This document shows positions 27,502 to 35,188 of a stretch of 64,000 nucleotides of DNA, piece after piece; within the stretch, counting starts at the first letter, position 1, and each line of letters begins with the position of its first letter. A model generated the notes under the pieces. It made no database searches and had not been told where the DNA came from. It saw nothing but the letters and a program-made list of their open reading frames with translations. The stretch spans positions 2,418,001-2,482,000 of the forward strand of contig NZ_CP034279.1 in NCBI RefSeq assembly GCF_009739905.1. The letters run 5' to 3'. Origin of the DNA: Streptomyces ficellus. Lineage in GTDB: Bacteria; Actinomycetota; Actinomycetes; Streptomycetales; Streptomycetaceae. Made by a program: the position numbers and the translations under genes.

Positions 27502-28266
27502 CTACTTCAGCGCCAGCACCAGCGCGTCCGACGGCGAGGACCACACCGCCCGGGCCTCCGCGAAGCCGGACGCGCGCAGGGTGCGGGCGTGCCAGTCCAG
27601 GGACGGGGTCTCGCCCTCGGCGTGCTCGCCGTAGAGGGCGAACCGCTCGGCGGTGGGCGCGGCGAGGACCGGGTCCTTGGCGGCCAGCTCCCACCAGGCG
27701 GCCCAGTCGACGGCGCCGGCGGCCTTGGCCCGGTCCATGGCGGCGTGCCGGTGGGCGCGTTCGGCGGCGTCGATGCGGGGCGTGGTCCCGTCGCGCATGC
27801 GGTCGGCGTTCATGAGGACGCCGCCCTCCCGGACGAGGCCGGCGAGCTGCCCGTACAGCGCGGTCAGGGGCTCGGTGCGCAGCCAGTGCAGGGCGGTGGC
27901 GGTGAGGACGGCGTCGTACGAGTCGTACGGCAGCGCGCGCACCCAGTCGGGGTCGGTGAGGTCGGCCCGGACGAAGGTCACCCGCTCGTCGCCGGCGAAG
28001 TACCCCTCGGCGATCGCGAGGAGCGCGGGGTCGAGGTCGACGCCGGTGCTGACGGCGTCCGGGAACCGGTCGAAGAGCCGCTTCGTGATACTTCCCGTAC
28101 CGCACGCGAGGTCGAGGACCCTCGGCGCGGGGCCGGTGAACGCCTCGACCATGTCGAGCATCACCCGGAACCGCTCCTCGCGGTCGGGCATGTACCACTC
28201 CTGCTGCCGGTCCCAGCTGTCCTGCCAGGCCCGCCAGTCCGTTCCCGCCGCCGTCTCCGCCACCAC
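27502..28266 (-). CDS. Class I SAM-dependent methyltransferase
   Basis: About 254 residues. Motif I VLDLACGTGSITKRL, acidic motif II TGVDLDPALLAIAEGYF, and VLTATALHWLRTEP (motif IV/post region) place it with small-molecule methyltransferases of the Methyltransf_25/11 type. Substrate unknown. Start chosen as GTG at 28266 because GGAGGG lies eight bases upstream; a GTG at 28275 is in frame but abuts that same sequence. Convergent with the ABC operon; divergent from the CGNR gene. Confidence 0.82.
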   Translation of the reverse strand: MVAETAAGTDWRAWQDSWDRQQEWYMPDREERFRVMLDMVEAFTGPAPRVLDLACGTGSITKRLFDRFPDAVSTGVDLDPALLAIAEGYFAGDERVTFVRADLTDPDWVRALPYDSYDAVLTATALHWLRTEPLTALYGQLAGLVREGGVLMNADRMRDGTTPRIDAAERAHRHAAMDRAKAAGAVDWAAWWELAAKDPVLAAPTAERFALYGEHAEGETPSLDWHARTLRASGFAEARAVWSSPSDALVLALK

Positions 28267-28354
28267 GAACCCCACCCTCCGTAATACCCTCGTATCAGAC
28301 CTGTCTCTTACAAGTTCGCTGTCCGACCCTAGACCGTCGCCGTAAGGACTACAA

Positions 28355-28984
28355 GTGGAACTGGCCTATTACTCGGACTACGCCGTACGTCTGGTGAACA
28401 CCGAGGAGCCGGCGCGCAACAAGGACGCCCTGACCTCCGTGGAGGTGGTGCGCGACCTGTTCGGCGAGGCCTCGCAGATGGCGCGGCGCGCGACCGACGC
28501 GGACGTCACCCGGTTCCGTTCGGTACGGGCGCGGCTGCGGGCGGTCTTCACCGCAGCCGACGCCGGCGATCACACGCAGGCCGTGGACCTGCTGAACTCG
28601 CTGCTGCTGGAGTTCCCGGTCAGCCCGCAGATCTCCGGCCACGACATCCTGGACGACGAGGGCCGGCCGCGCTGGCACATGCACCTCGCCGACCACCCGT
28701 CCAACGCCACCGCCGGGTACGCGGCGATCGCGGCGATGGGCCTGGCCTTCCACCTGACCGAGTTCGGCGTCGACCGGCTCGGCCTGTGCCAGGCGGCCCC
28801 GTGCCGCAACGCCTACCTCGACACCTCCACCAACCGGTCCCGCCGCTACTGCTCGGACCGCTGCGCGACCCGTGCGAACGTCGCCGCCTACCGGGCCCGG
28901 AAGCGCCTGGAGACGGAACGGTCCGCGAGCACCGGCCGCACCGCCGAAACCAGCCAGGAGAGCACCACGCCGACCGACCGCTGA
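28355..28984 (+). CDS. CGNR zinc-finger protein (ABATE domain)
   Basis: 209 residues. The N-terminal ABATE-like part starts MELAYYSDYAVRLVNTEEP; the C-terminal CGNR zinc finger is CQAAPCRNAYLDTSTNRSRRYCSDRC followed by ATRANVAAYRARKR (first two motif residues vary as CRNA instead of CGNR). These proteins are probably stress-response transcription regulators. GTG start with AAGGA six bases upstream. The last 97 bases overlap, on the other strand, the 3' end of sodX. Confidence 0.88.
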   Translation: MELAYYSDYAVRLVNTEEPARNKDALTSVEVVRDLFGEASQMARRATDADVTRFRSVRARLRAVFTAADAGDHTQAVDLLNSLLLEFPVSPQISGHDILDDEGRPRWHMHLADHPSNATAGYAAIAAMGLAFHLTEFGVDRLGLCQAAPCRNAYLDTSTNRSRRYCSDRCATRANVAAYRARKRLETERSASTGRTAETSQESTTPTDR

Positions 28985-29325
28985 CGCCCCGGCCGGATCC
29001 CCCGGTACCGCGCCCGCACCCGCCCCAGCACCAGCTCGGGCGGTACGGGGCCGAAGGCCCGGCTGTCCACGGCCTCGGCGGACCGGTTGTCCCCGAGCAC
29101 CCACCAGCCGCCGTCCCGCAGCCCGACCAGCCGCTTCACGATGAGCAGGTCCTGCTGGAGCGGATGCCGCAGCACCACCACGTCCCCGGCGCGCACCGAC
29201 GCCCCGTAGTGCACCAGCAGCTGGTCACCGTGGTGCAGGGTGGGCACCATCGACGGCCCCGTCACCTCCGCGACCCCGAACGGCGCCCTCGGCCCCCGCT
29301 CGGGCTCGCGCCCCTGCTCCGTCAT
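28888..29325 (-). CDS. sodX: SodX, signal peptidase-like maturation protease of nickel SOD
   Basis: 145 residues. S24/S26 serine peptidase fold: VTGPSMVPTLHHGDQLLVHY with catalytic Ser, DLLIVKRLVGLRDGGWWVLG with catalytic Lys, and GDNRSAEAVDSRAFGPVPP box E. No obvious N-terminal membrane anchor. Divergent neighbour of sodN, whose 14-residue propeptide it is expected to remove so that the nickel hook forms. ATG at 29325 has AGGAGG eight bases upstream. The gene's 3' part lies antisense to the CGNR gene for 97 bases. Confidence 0.92.
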   Translation of the reverse strand: MTEQGREPERGPRAPFGVAEVTGPSMVPTLHHGDQLLVHYGASVRAGDVVVLRHPLQQDLLIVKRLVGLRDGGWWVLGDNRSAEAVDSRAFGPVPPELVLGRVRARYRGIRPGRQRSVGVVLSWLVSAVRPVLADRSVSRRFRAR

Positions 29326-29478
29326 CCGGCACACCTCCTGGACCGTCCTGGACCTTCCTCCACGAGTCCCATGGTCACCCTGGACTTTTGTCGTAAGCCC
29401 ATGGGGGCACCCGCGAAAAGCCGCCTGCCACGGAGTAATGTCCCACCTGAGAAGACGATCACGAGGAAGGACAGCTCA

Positions 29479-29874
29479 ATGCTCTCCCGCCTGTTTGCCC
29501 CGAAGGTGACGGTCAGCGCGCACTGCGACCTCCCCTGCGGTGTTTACGACCCGGCCCAGGCCCGCATCGAGGCCGAGTCGGTCAAGGCCATCCAGGACAA
29601 GATGGCCGCCAACGACGACGCGCACTTCCAGGCGCGCGCGACGACCATCAAGGAGGAGCGCGCGGAGCTCGCCAAGCACCACGTCTCCGTCCTGTGGAGC
29701 GACTACTTCAAGCCGCCGCACTTCGAGAAGTACCCGGAGCTGCACCAGCTCATCAACGACACCCTGAAGTCGCTCTCGGCGGCCAAGGGCTCGAAGGACC
29801 CCGCGACGGGCCAGAAGGCGCTCGACTACATCGCGCAGATCGACAAGATCTTCTGGGAGACCAAGAAGGCCTGA
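29479..29874 (+). CDS. sodN: Nickel superoxide dismutase precursor
   Basis: 131 residues. Dismutates superoxide in the cytoplasm. Propeptide MLSRLFAPKVTVSA is followed by HCDLPCGVYDP, the nickel hook; after cleavage His15 becomes residue 1, with Cys16 and Cys20 as thiolate ligands and Tyr23 gating the site. The rest is the four-helix bundle. GAGGAAGG precedes the ATG at 29479. In S. coelicolor nickel controls sodN post-transcriptionally via s-SodF, an sRNA from the sodF 3' end that pairs near the sodN 5' end; the AAGGACAGCTCAATG context here would be the target zone, an inference. Confidence 0.97.
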   Translation: MLSRLFAPKVTVSAHCDLPCGVYDPAQARIEAESVKAIQDKMAANDDAHFQARATTIKEERAELAKHHVSVLWSDYFKPPHFEKYPELHQLINDTLKSLSAAKGSKDPATGQKALDYIAQIDKIFWETKKA

Positions 29875-29934
29875 GCCTTCACCCGGCCCGCCCGTCCGCA
29901 CCCGGCCCGCACGACCGCCGCAACCCGGCGCCCG

Positions 29935-30647
29935 TGACGGTCCGGGTGCGGTCTGGCCTCGGCCAGGAAGGCGCCGCCCAGCGCTACTACCAGGTCGGCT
30001 ACAAGCTCGCCTGCGAAGCCAACCCCCACGGCCACGCCGCCTGGATGATGCGCGCCCTCGCCCACCAGGCTCTCAGCCTCAAGCAGCCCCACCACTGCGT
30101 CGACCTCGTCGAAGGCGCCCTGCGGCGCGGCCTCGGCCACGTCGACGGCCAGACCGAGGCCCTCCTCCACATCACCCACGCCCGCGCCTACGCCGCCACC
30201 GACGAGAACTCATCGGCCGCGCGCGCCCTGCTCGCCGCCGAGGACGCCCTCCTCCGCGAGGACGGTCCCCAGCCCAGCTACTCCCGCGTGAGTGGCCCCG
30301 CCGCCGGCACCGTGGCCAGCCACACCGCCCGCACCCTGACCGACCTCGCCGACCACATCGGCACGGAACAGCAGCACCGGGACGCGCTCACCCGCTGGGA
30401 CCCCGCGAAGTACAAGCGTGTCCACGCCCTCACCCACGCCGACCTTGGCGACAGCCTCGCCGCCCAGGCCCGCGCCGACGAAGCCGTCGCCGCCTGGACC
30501 CAGGCCCTGGTCCTCATGGAGGGCATGACCTCCGACCGGACCCGCAAGGCGATCACCTCGATCCGCTCCACGCTCGCGGTCTACCAGCGCCGCCGCGTTC
30601 CCGGCGCCGCCGATCTCGCCCGCCGCGCACGCGAGGCCCTCGCCTAA
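29935..30647 (+). pseudogene. 5'-truncated TPR/XRE-type regulator remnant
   Basis: An open frame encodes about 237 residues that look like only the C-terminal TPR part of Streptomyces XRE-TPR regulators: EANPHGHAAWMMRALAHQAL, LKQPHHCVDLVEGALRRGLG, HITHARAYAATDE and KRVHALTHADLGDSLAAQ. The DNA-binding N-terminus expected in such proteins is absent. The frame is open back into sodN, and homology seems to begin about 60 bases after the sodN stop, with a GTG at 29935 as the only plausible start. It ends two bases before the NUDIX ATG. Either a decayed gene or a start-less remnant translated after sodN. Confidence 0.65.
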
Positions 30648-30648
30648 C

Positions 30649-31179
30649 ATGCCCAACAACCCGCCCGACGAAGGGAACACCGTGGCCCAGCAGACCGACG
30701 ACCGCTCCCAAGCCCTCAAGCCGGCGCTCGAATCAATGACCCTGCTGGTCGCGGCCGTCATCGTCCACGACAAGGCCACCAACCGTGTCGTCCTCCTCCA
30801 GCGCAGCGAGAACGCGAAGTTCGCCCAGGGCATGTGGGACCTCCCCGTCGGCAAGAGCGAGCCGGGCGAGCCCATCACCGAAACCGCGGTCCGCGAGCTC
30901 TACGAGGAGACCGGCCTCACGGTGAAGCCCGAGTCCCTCAAGGTCGCCCACATCATCCACGGCGCCTGGGGCGTCGAAGCCCCCAACGGCTTCCTCACGG
31001 TCGTCTTCGCAGCCCACGCATGGACCGGCGAACCCGAAAACCGCGAGCCCCACAAGCACTCCCAGGTCCGGTGGGTCGACGCCACCGCCATTCCCGAGGC
31101 GTTCGTCGACACCATGGCCAGCGCCCTCCACCGCTACCTCAATGACGGGCCCCAGGTATCGCTCGAGGGCTGGAAGTAG
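30649..31179 (+). CDS. NUDIX hydrolase
   Basis: 176 residues. A perfect Nudix box is present: Gly-x5-Glu-x7-RELYEETG, starting at GKSEPGE and ending at ETGL. Flanking parts VAAVIVHDKATNRVVLLQRS and FAQGMWDLPVG are standard for the fold. Probably hydrolyses nucleoside diphosphate derivatives; substrate unknown. Starts two bases after the TPR remnant, a pairing seen in other actinomycetes. A GTG at 30682 (VAQQTDDRS) preceded by GAAGGGAA is an alternative start. Confidence 0.9.
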   Translation: MPNNPPDEGNTVAQQTDDRSQALKPALESMTLLVAAVIVHDKATNRVVLLQRSENAKFAQGMWDLPVGKSEPGEPITETAVRELYEETGLTVKPESLKVAHIIHGAWGVEAPNGFLTVVFAAHAWTGEPENREPHKHSQVRWVDATAIPEAFVDTMASALHRYLNDGPQVSLEGWK

Positions 31180-31288
31180 GCGAGGCGAGCGGACGCTGTC
31201 GCGGCTGACCGCCCACCGGCGTCTGGTGCGGGACTACCGGTCGGCACGTGCATGGCCGCCGGGGAGGCCCCGTCGAGCCACGCCGACG

Positions 31289-32185
31289 TCAAAGGCCCTT
31301 CAGGACACGATCAAGCGCGGACCGGCCTGCGGGCCCCCAGTTCGGCTTGCCGCCAGGCAGGCCGCGATCCCCGGCTTGGCCCATCGCCATCAGGAACAGG
31401 CTCCTCATTGCGGCCAGTCCGCGCGCCCGGCGCACCGCTGCCTCGTCCGCCTGCGCGTAGCTGTTGAAAAACCGTGCGGCGCCGCCCGCGGGGAGGAGCA
31501 GCCAGGCGGCCGCGAGGTCCCACGCCGGGTCGCCGGCGACGAGTGCGCCGAAGTCGACGACACCCGCCAATGTCCCGTCTGCGACGACGACGTTCGCGGG
31601 ATGCAGGTCGCCGTGCACCCACACCGGTGGGCCTTCCCACCCCGGGGACGCCACCGCTTCACCCCAGACTTCACGGATCTCGTCGGCAAGGTCGGCAGGG
31701 GCAACATCCTGGAAGAAGTGCTCGAAGCCGTCCGTGCAGTCCTTGGGGTGAGCGCCGAAGTCCGAAGCGGTCGGTGCGTCGGCGGGCGCCTCCACGTGCA
31801 ACGCCCTGAGGAAACCCGACAGCGTCTCGGCCGCGTGGTCGCCGCGAGTGATCGAGCCGTGGTCCAGCGGCGTGCCCTCGACCCATGTCATGACGGTCCA
31901 GATCTTGGGGAAGCGCTCGGAGGGCACACCGTCCCGTAGGGGGACAGGAATCGGCAGCGGCAGGCGCGCGGCCAGAGTCGGCAGCCACCGCCGCTCCTTG
32001 AGCTGCAGATCGGGGCTCGTGTCCATCCGCTGCATCCGGACGGCCAACTCGTCACCGAGGCGCCACATCTGGTTGCCCCAGCCGCCCGCCACTTCCCGGA
32101 TGGGCAACTCGGCCAGGTCCGGATGCTGTTCCCGAAGCAAGTCGCGGACCAGACCCTCGCTGATCTCAATCTCGGATTCGATCAT
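31289..32185 (-). CDS. Aminoglycoside phosphotransferase-family kinase
   Basis: 298 residues with the APH/ChoK kinase fold: GGWGNQMWRLGDELAVRMQR (nucleotide loop and Lys/Arg region), WTVMTWVEGTPLD (hinge), VWVHGDLHPANVVVADG (catalytic HGDLHPAN loop) and GVVDFGALVAGDPAWDLA (metal-binding DFG-like Asp). Substrate may be an antibiotic or small metabolite; this family also has housekeeping members. ATG at 32185 overlaps the last codon of a short upstream minus-strand frame of unknown status. GC slightly lower than flanks. Confidence 0.88.
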   Translation of the reverse strand: MIESEIEISEGLVRDLLREQHPDLAELPIREVAGGWGNQMWRLGDELAVRMQRMDTSPDLQLKERRWLPTLAARLPLPIPVPLRDGVPSERFPKIWTVMTWVEGTPLDHGSITRGDHAAETLSGFLRALHVEAPADAPTASDFGAHPKDCTDGFEHFFQDVAPADLADEIREVWGEAVASPGWEGPPVWVHGDLHPANVVVADGTLAGVVDFGALVAGDPAWDLAAAWLLLPAGGAARFFNSYAQADEAAVRRARGLAAMRSLFLMAMGQAGDRGLPGGKPNWGPAGRSALDRVLKGL

Positions 32186-32231
32186 GCCGATTCACCGTAC
32201 TTGAGGTAGGCGGAGGCCACCTTGCGCTTTC

Positions 32232-32259
32232 GGAGATCCAGCTCCCAAGCTGGATCTCC
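32232..32259. repeat. Perfect 12-bp hairpin upstream of the phosphotransferase gene
   Basis: GGAGATCCAGCT and AGCTGGATCTCC around CCCA. It lies 47 bases before the phosphotransferase start, so it may be a leftover terminator or a 5' UTR element. Confidence 0.8.
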
Positions 32260-32453
32260 CGAGCCCTCTGAGGAATCCGCGGCCCGACTGCTGGACGGGT
32301 CCTGGCCGCCACGGGGGTGATCTCACCGACGGCAAACGAGGATGCTGCCAGGGCAGCCTCCACGCGGCTGAGCGCCACGGGCGCGAGGTCGTCGCAGTCC
32401 GCCGCACCGATTACGGGCACGCTCTGAACGGAGTTCGATCTAGGCTCGCCCTT

Positions 32454-32645
32454 GTGCCAATTGAAGTTCCTTACGCTCGCGTGCGATCTCTGCTCAATAA
32501 GCTCCAGCCGGGTCCCGTGAGAAGGGTGGAGGTCGTCGGGTTCGAGGGAGCCGATGTCCTCGTGAGGCCTGCGGATGACAGGGCCGAAAAGGCCAGGTGG
32601 GTCGGATTCCTCAAGGTGAGGCTTCCCGGAGTCGGGTGGAGATGA
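32454..32645 (+). pseudogene. Partial S1-like N-terminal fragment
   Basis: 63 codons from GTG: MPIEVPYARVRSLLNKLQPG followed by a short beta segment and GFLKVRLPGVGWR, which then meets a stop. The start resembles S1 RNA-binding proteins (LxPGxVxxxxV) and the end resembles the GFIRVPDLTW junction that appears in the following frame at 32660. It looks like a broken or partly duplicated first S1 repeat of the gene at 32671. Confidence 0.5.
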
Positions 32646-32670
32646 TGGCTTATGTACCGGCTTCATCCGA

Positions 32671-33063
32671 GTGCCAGACCTGACGTGGTCTCGGATCGAC
32701 CATCCCTCGGAAGCCGTCAAAGCCGGCCAGCGGATCAAGGCGGAGGTGATTGTCGCCGAAACGCGATCCGGCCAGGTCACCCTCTCGTTGAAAGCCCTGC
32801 AGGAAGATCCACTCATCCGCTTCTCGGACCAGGTCGGCCGCGTCGTCACAGGTCGGATCACCAAGATCATCCCCTTCGGCGTGTTCGTGCGGCTCGCTCC
32901 GGAGGTCGAAGGGCTCCTTCACATCTCAGAGCTGACCGACGAGCCCTTTGATACCCCTGCCCAACTCGTCCGCGAGGGCGAGCTGATCGCGGTGGTGGTC
33001 GCCGAGGTCGACCTCCAGCGCCACTGGGTACGGTTGTGTGCTCCGGGCGGAGCATGCCGTTGA
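32671..33063 (+). CDS. S1 RNA-binding domain protein (probably 5'-damaged)
   Basis: 130 residues. MPDLTWSRIDHPSEAVKAGQ is the tail of one S1 repeat; GRVVTGRITKIIPFGVFVRL with GLLHISEL is a full second S1 domain. In intact relatives the frame continues upstream as GFIRVPDLTW, and here it runs back through GLCTGFIRVP to stops, so the first repeat is incomplete. GTG start at 32671 is the only good choice. Possibly still translated as a single-S1 protein binding RNA. Confidence 0.6.
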   Translation: MPDLTWSRIDHPSEAVKAGQRIKAEVIVAETRSGQVTLSLKALQEDPLIRFSDQVGRVVTGRITKIIPFGVFVRLAPEVEGLLHISELTDEPFDTPAQLVREGELIAVVVAEVDLQRHWVRLCAPGGACR

Positions 33064-33100
33064 CGCCGGCATTGTCAGTGCCTGAGTGCACACTGCCGCC

Positions 33101-33691
33101 ATGAGAGCCTCCTCGCCCCTCGCAGCCGTGACGTCACGCGCCCCCTTCGACTGGGTGGAGTCGATGGGTGGTCCCTTGATCGTGCTTCCGGTCTCCGCGC
33201 TGGATACATGGCGTGGGTGCACGGAGAGCGGGATGGTCATGGCGGACGGGGACGGTCCGGACGACTACGACAGGGCCTGCGCGGTGGACGATCTGGCTGC
33301 GGTGATCGCCGTCGGCGAGGAGGGGGCGGGGGCGCTGGTCCTGGGGGACGAGCCCGCCACCACCTGTTACGTGCCTGAGCATCACGCCTTCCTCCGCCGG
33401 CTCGCCGCCCCCTCCGAAACCGGGCTCAGGGCCGTGGCCGAAACTGTCCTCGCAGATCCCGCCACCCCGTGGGAGGAGTGCGGGACGTGGGTCACGGACG
33501 GTCCCGCCGTCCTCATGGACTCCGCCGTAGCAGGCGATGTGCTGGACACGGAGTACCCGGGTGGTGGATTCCCCGCTCAGGCGCGGGTTTCGCTGCCCCC
33601 TGGTCGCTGGAGAGTTCGCGCCGTCCACGCCGAGGCCGGCGAGGAGAACGTGCTGGTTGGCGTGGTGCAGCTCCTGCCCGTCGGGGACTGA
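33101..33691 (+). CDS. Imm21-like immunity family protein
   Basis: 196 residues. WVESMGGPLIVLPVSALDTW, DYDRACAVDDLAAVIAVGEEGAGALVLGDEPATTCYVPEHHAFLRRLAA and WEECGTWVTDGPAVLMDSA match the Imm21 family of polymorphic-toxin immunity proteins as I know it. No toxin gene is recognisable nearby, so it is orphan. ATG at 33101; no strong ribosome site seen. Sits at the right end of the accessory block. Confidence 0.75.
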   Translation: MRASSPLAAVTSRAPFDWVESMGGPLIVLPVSALDTWRGCTESGMVMADGDGPDDYDRACAVDDLAAVIAVGEEGAGALVLGDEPATTCYVPEHHAFLRRLAAPSETGLRAVAETVLADPATPWEECGTWVTDGPAVLMDSAVAGDVLDTEYPGGGFPAQARVSLPPGRWRVRAVHAEAGEENVLVGVVQLLPVGD

Positions 33692-33804
33692 GGTGTCGTA
33701 CGCGGCCCCGGCCCGGGCTCCGTACGTTCCGGGCTCCCTCCCCCGTCATCCCGCTCTGGCGGGCGGGGCGTTGAGGGTGGGCGGGCGCCGGTAGATTTGC
33801 GGGC

Positions 33805-34605
33805 ATGTCGACACCCAATCCGTATCAGCAGAGCCCGTACCCGAACGTTCCGCCGCAGCAGCCCAACCCGTACGCCCAGCCCCAGCCGCCCTACGGGCAG
33901 GTGCCGCCGGCGCCGTTCGGGGCTCCCGCGGGTGGGCCGGGTGGGCCGGGTGGGCGGAGGCGGGTGCCGGGGTGGGTGTGGGCGCTCGGGGGTGTGGTGG
34001 TGGCCTCGGCGGTGTGGGCGGGTGCCCTGTTCGCCACGGGCACCCTCGGGTCCGGGGGCGAGGCGGACTTCGCGGGGCACCAGTACCAGGAGAACCTGTG
34101 CGAGAGCACGCCCCTGAAGGCGTTCGGCAAGCGGTACACCGTGGAGGAGAGCGACTCGGACAATCGTTTCGCCTCCCAGCAGAAGGCGATCGACCAGAGC
34201 TACTGCGGCCGCAGCCTCGAAGACCCCAAGGCCGGGGAGAACTCACTGAGCAGCGTCTTCGTGTCCACCAGCGCCGAATGGCACAAGGTGACCGACCCGG
34301 CGGGCGAGTTCGCCTCGCTCCAGCTGGCCAACGAGGACAGGACGGACAAGACGTACACGTACGAGGCCGAGCCGCTCAAGGGATACGGCGACGAGGCGTA
34401 CGTGGTGACCGAGCGGCGCGGGTCGGACAAGCCCGCGCTCGGCGCGATGACGCTGGCCGTGCGGGACGGCTGGTTCACGTTCGAGATGCGCTGGAGCTGG
34501 TTCGGCGGCGGCCCCGACGACAAGGCCGCCCCGCCGGCCGAGCACGAGATCCGCGCGATGCTGGAGGCCGACGCCCGGGCGACGCTGGACGCGCTCAAGG
34601 GGTAG
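33805..34605 (+). CDS. Membrane protein with Pro/Gln-rich N-terminus
   Basis: 266 residues. Residues 1-50 are Pro/Gln/Tyr-rich (YQQSPYPNVPPQQPNPY), then one membrane helix (WVWALGGVVVASAVWAGALFA, about 57-77), then an extracytoplasmic domain with two Cys (ENLCESTPL, QSYCGRS) and WFTFEMRWSWFGGG. This layout is typical of actinobacterial Pro-rich-tail membrane proteins of unknown role. ATG at 33805. The convergent GNAT gene follows; the stop region shows repeated GCGCTCAAGGG. Confidence 0.75.
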   Translation: MSTPNPYQQSPYPNVPPQQPNPYAQPQPPYGQVPPAPFGAPAGGPGGPGGRRRVPGWVWALGGVVVASAVWAGALFATGTLGSGGEADFAGHQYQENLCESTPLKAFGKRYTVEESDSDNRFASQQKAIDQSYCGRSLEDPKAGENSLSSVFVSTSAEWHKVTDPAGEFASLQLANEDRTDKTYTYEAEPLKGYGDEAYVVTERRGSDKPALGAMTLAVRDGWFTFEMRWSWFGGGPDDKAAPPAEHEIRAMLEADARATLDALKG

Positions 34606-34636
34606 GGCTCGAGGGCCGGCGCTCAAGGGACAGCGC

Positions 34637-35170
34637 TCAAGGGGTGGCGCCGGGCGCGTATGCGGCGTCGTGCGCCCACGTCAGGAGTGTGTGGGGGCGG
34701 CCGTTGCTGCGTACCGTCGCGGGCGGTTCGCCGGTGGGGCGGAAACCGGCCGCACGCGCCACGGCCGTGCTGGCGGCGTTGTCCGGCTCGATCTGGAGGA
34801 TCACCCGTCGCAGGCCCAGCACGGCGTGGGCGTGGGCGGTCAGCAGGCGCGTGGCGCGGTGCGCGAGGCCCTGGCCGCGGTGGGCGGCGCCCACGGCGTA
34901 CCCGATGGCGCCGCTCGTGACGCCCAGCAGGACCTCGCCCAGCGGGGTGCCGCCGTCCCGGGTGATCGCCAGGTGCAGCCGGGTGCCGTCGGCGCGGGTG
35001 CGGCGGATCATCGTCAGGTACGCGGTCGCCGCGGCCTCGTCGAAGGGACTGGCGAGGGGCGTGCGGTGGGCGACCGCGGGGTCGTCGAACAGCTCGGCCA
35101 TGGCGGGGACGTCGGCGTCGGTCCACTCGCGCAGCACGATCTCGCCGTCGGTGAGGGTGAGGGGGCCCAT
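34637..35170 (-). CDS. GNAT family acetyltransferase (RimJ-like)
   Basis: 177 residues. LTDGEIVLREWTDADVPAMAEL at the N-terminus and IGYAVGAAHRGQGLAHRATRLL (motif A, RGQGLA) plus LQIEPDNAASTAVARAAGF (motif B) place it with the RimJ/RimL-like GNATs. Substrate unknown. GAAAGG precedes the ATG at 35170. Eighteen bases downstream of the LysR gene on the same strand, likely co-transcribed. Confidence 0.9.
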   Translation of the reverse strand: MGPLTLTDGEIVLREWTDADVPAMAELFDDPAVAHRTPLASPFDEAAATAYLTMIRRTRADGTRLHLAITRDGGTPLGEVLLGVTSGAIGYAVGAAHRGQGLAHRATRLLTAHAHAVLGLRRVILQIEPDNAASTAVARAAGFRPTGEPPATVRSNGRPHTLLTWAHDAAYAPGATP

Positions 35171-35188
35171 GGGCGCCTTTCGTGGGGG

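Noticed and set aside
32166..32870. 234-codon minus-strand frame opposite the S1 fragments
   Set aside because: Amino-acid composition atypical (Ser/Arg/Pro-rich) and antisense to recognisable S1 sequence.
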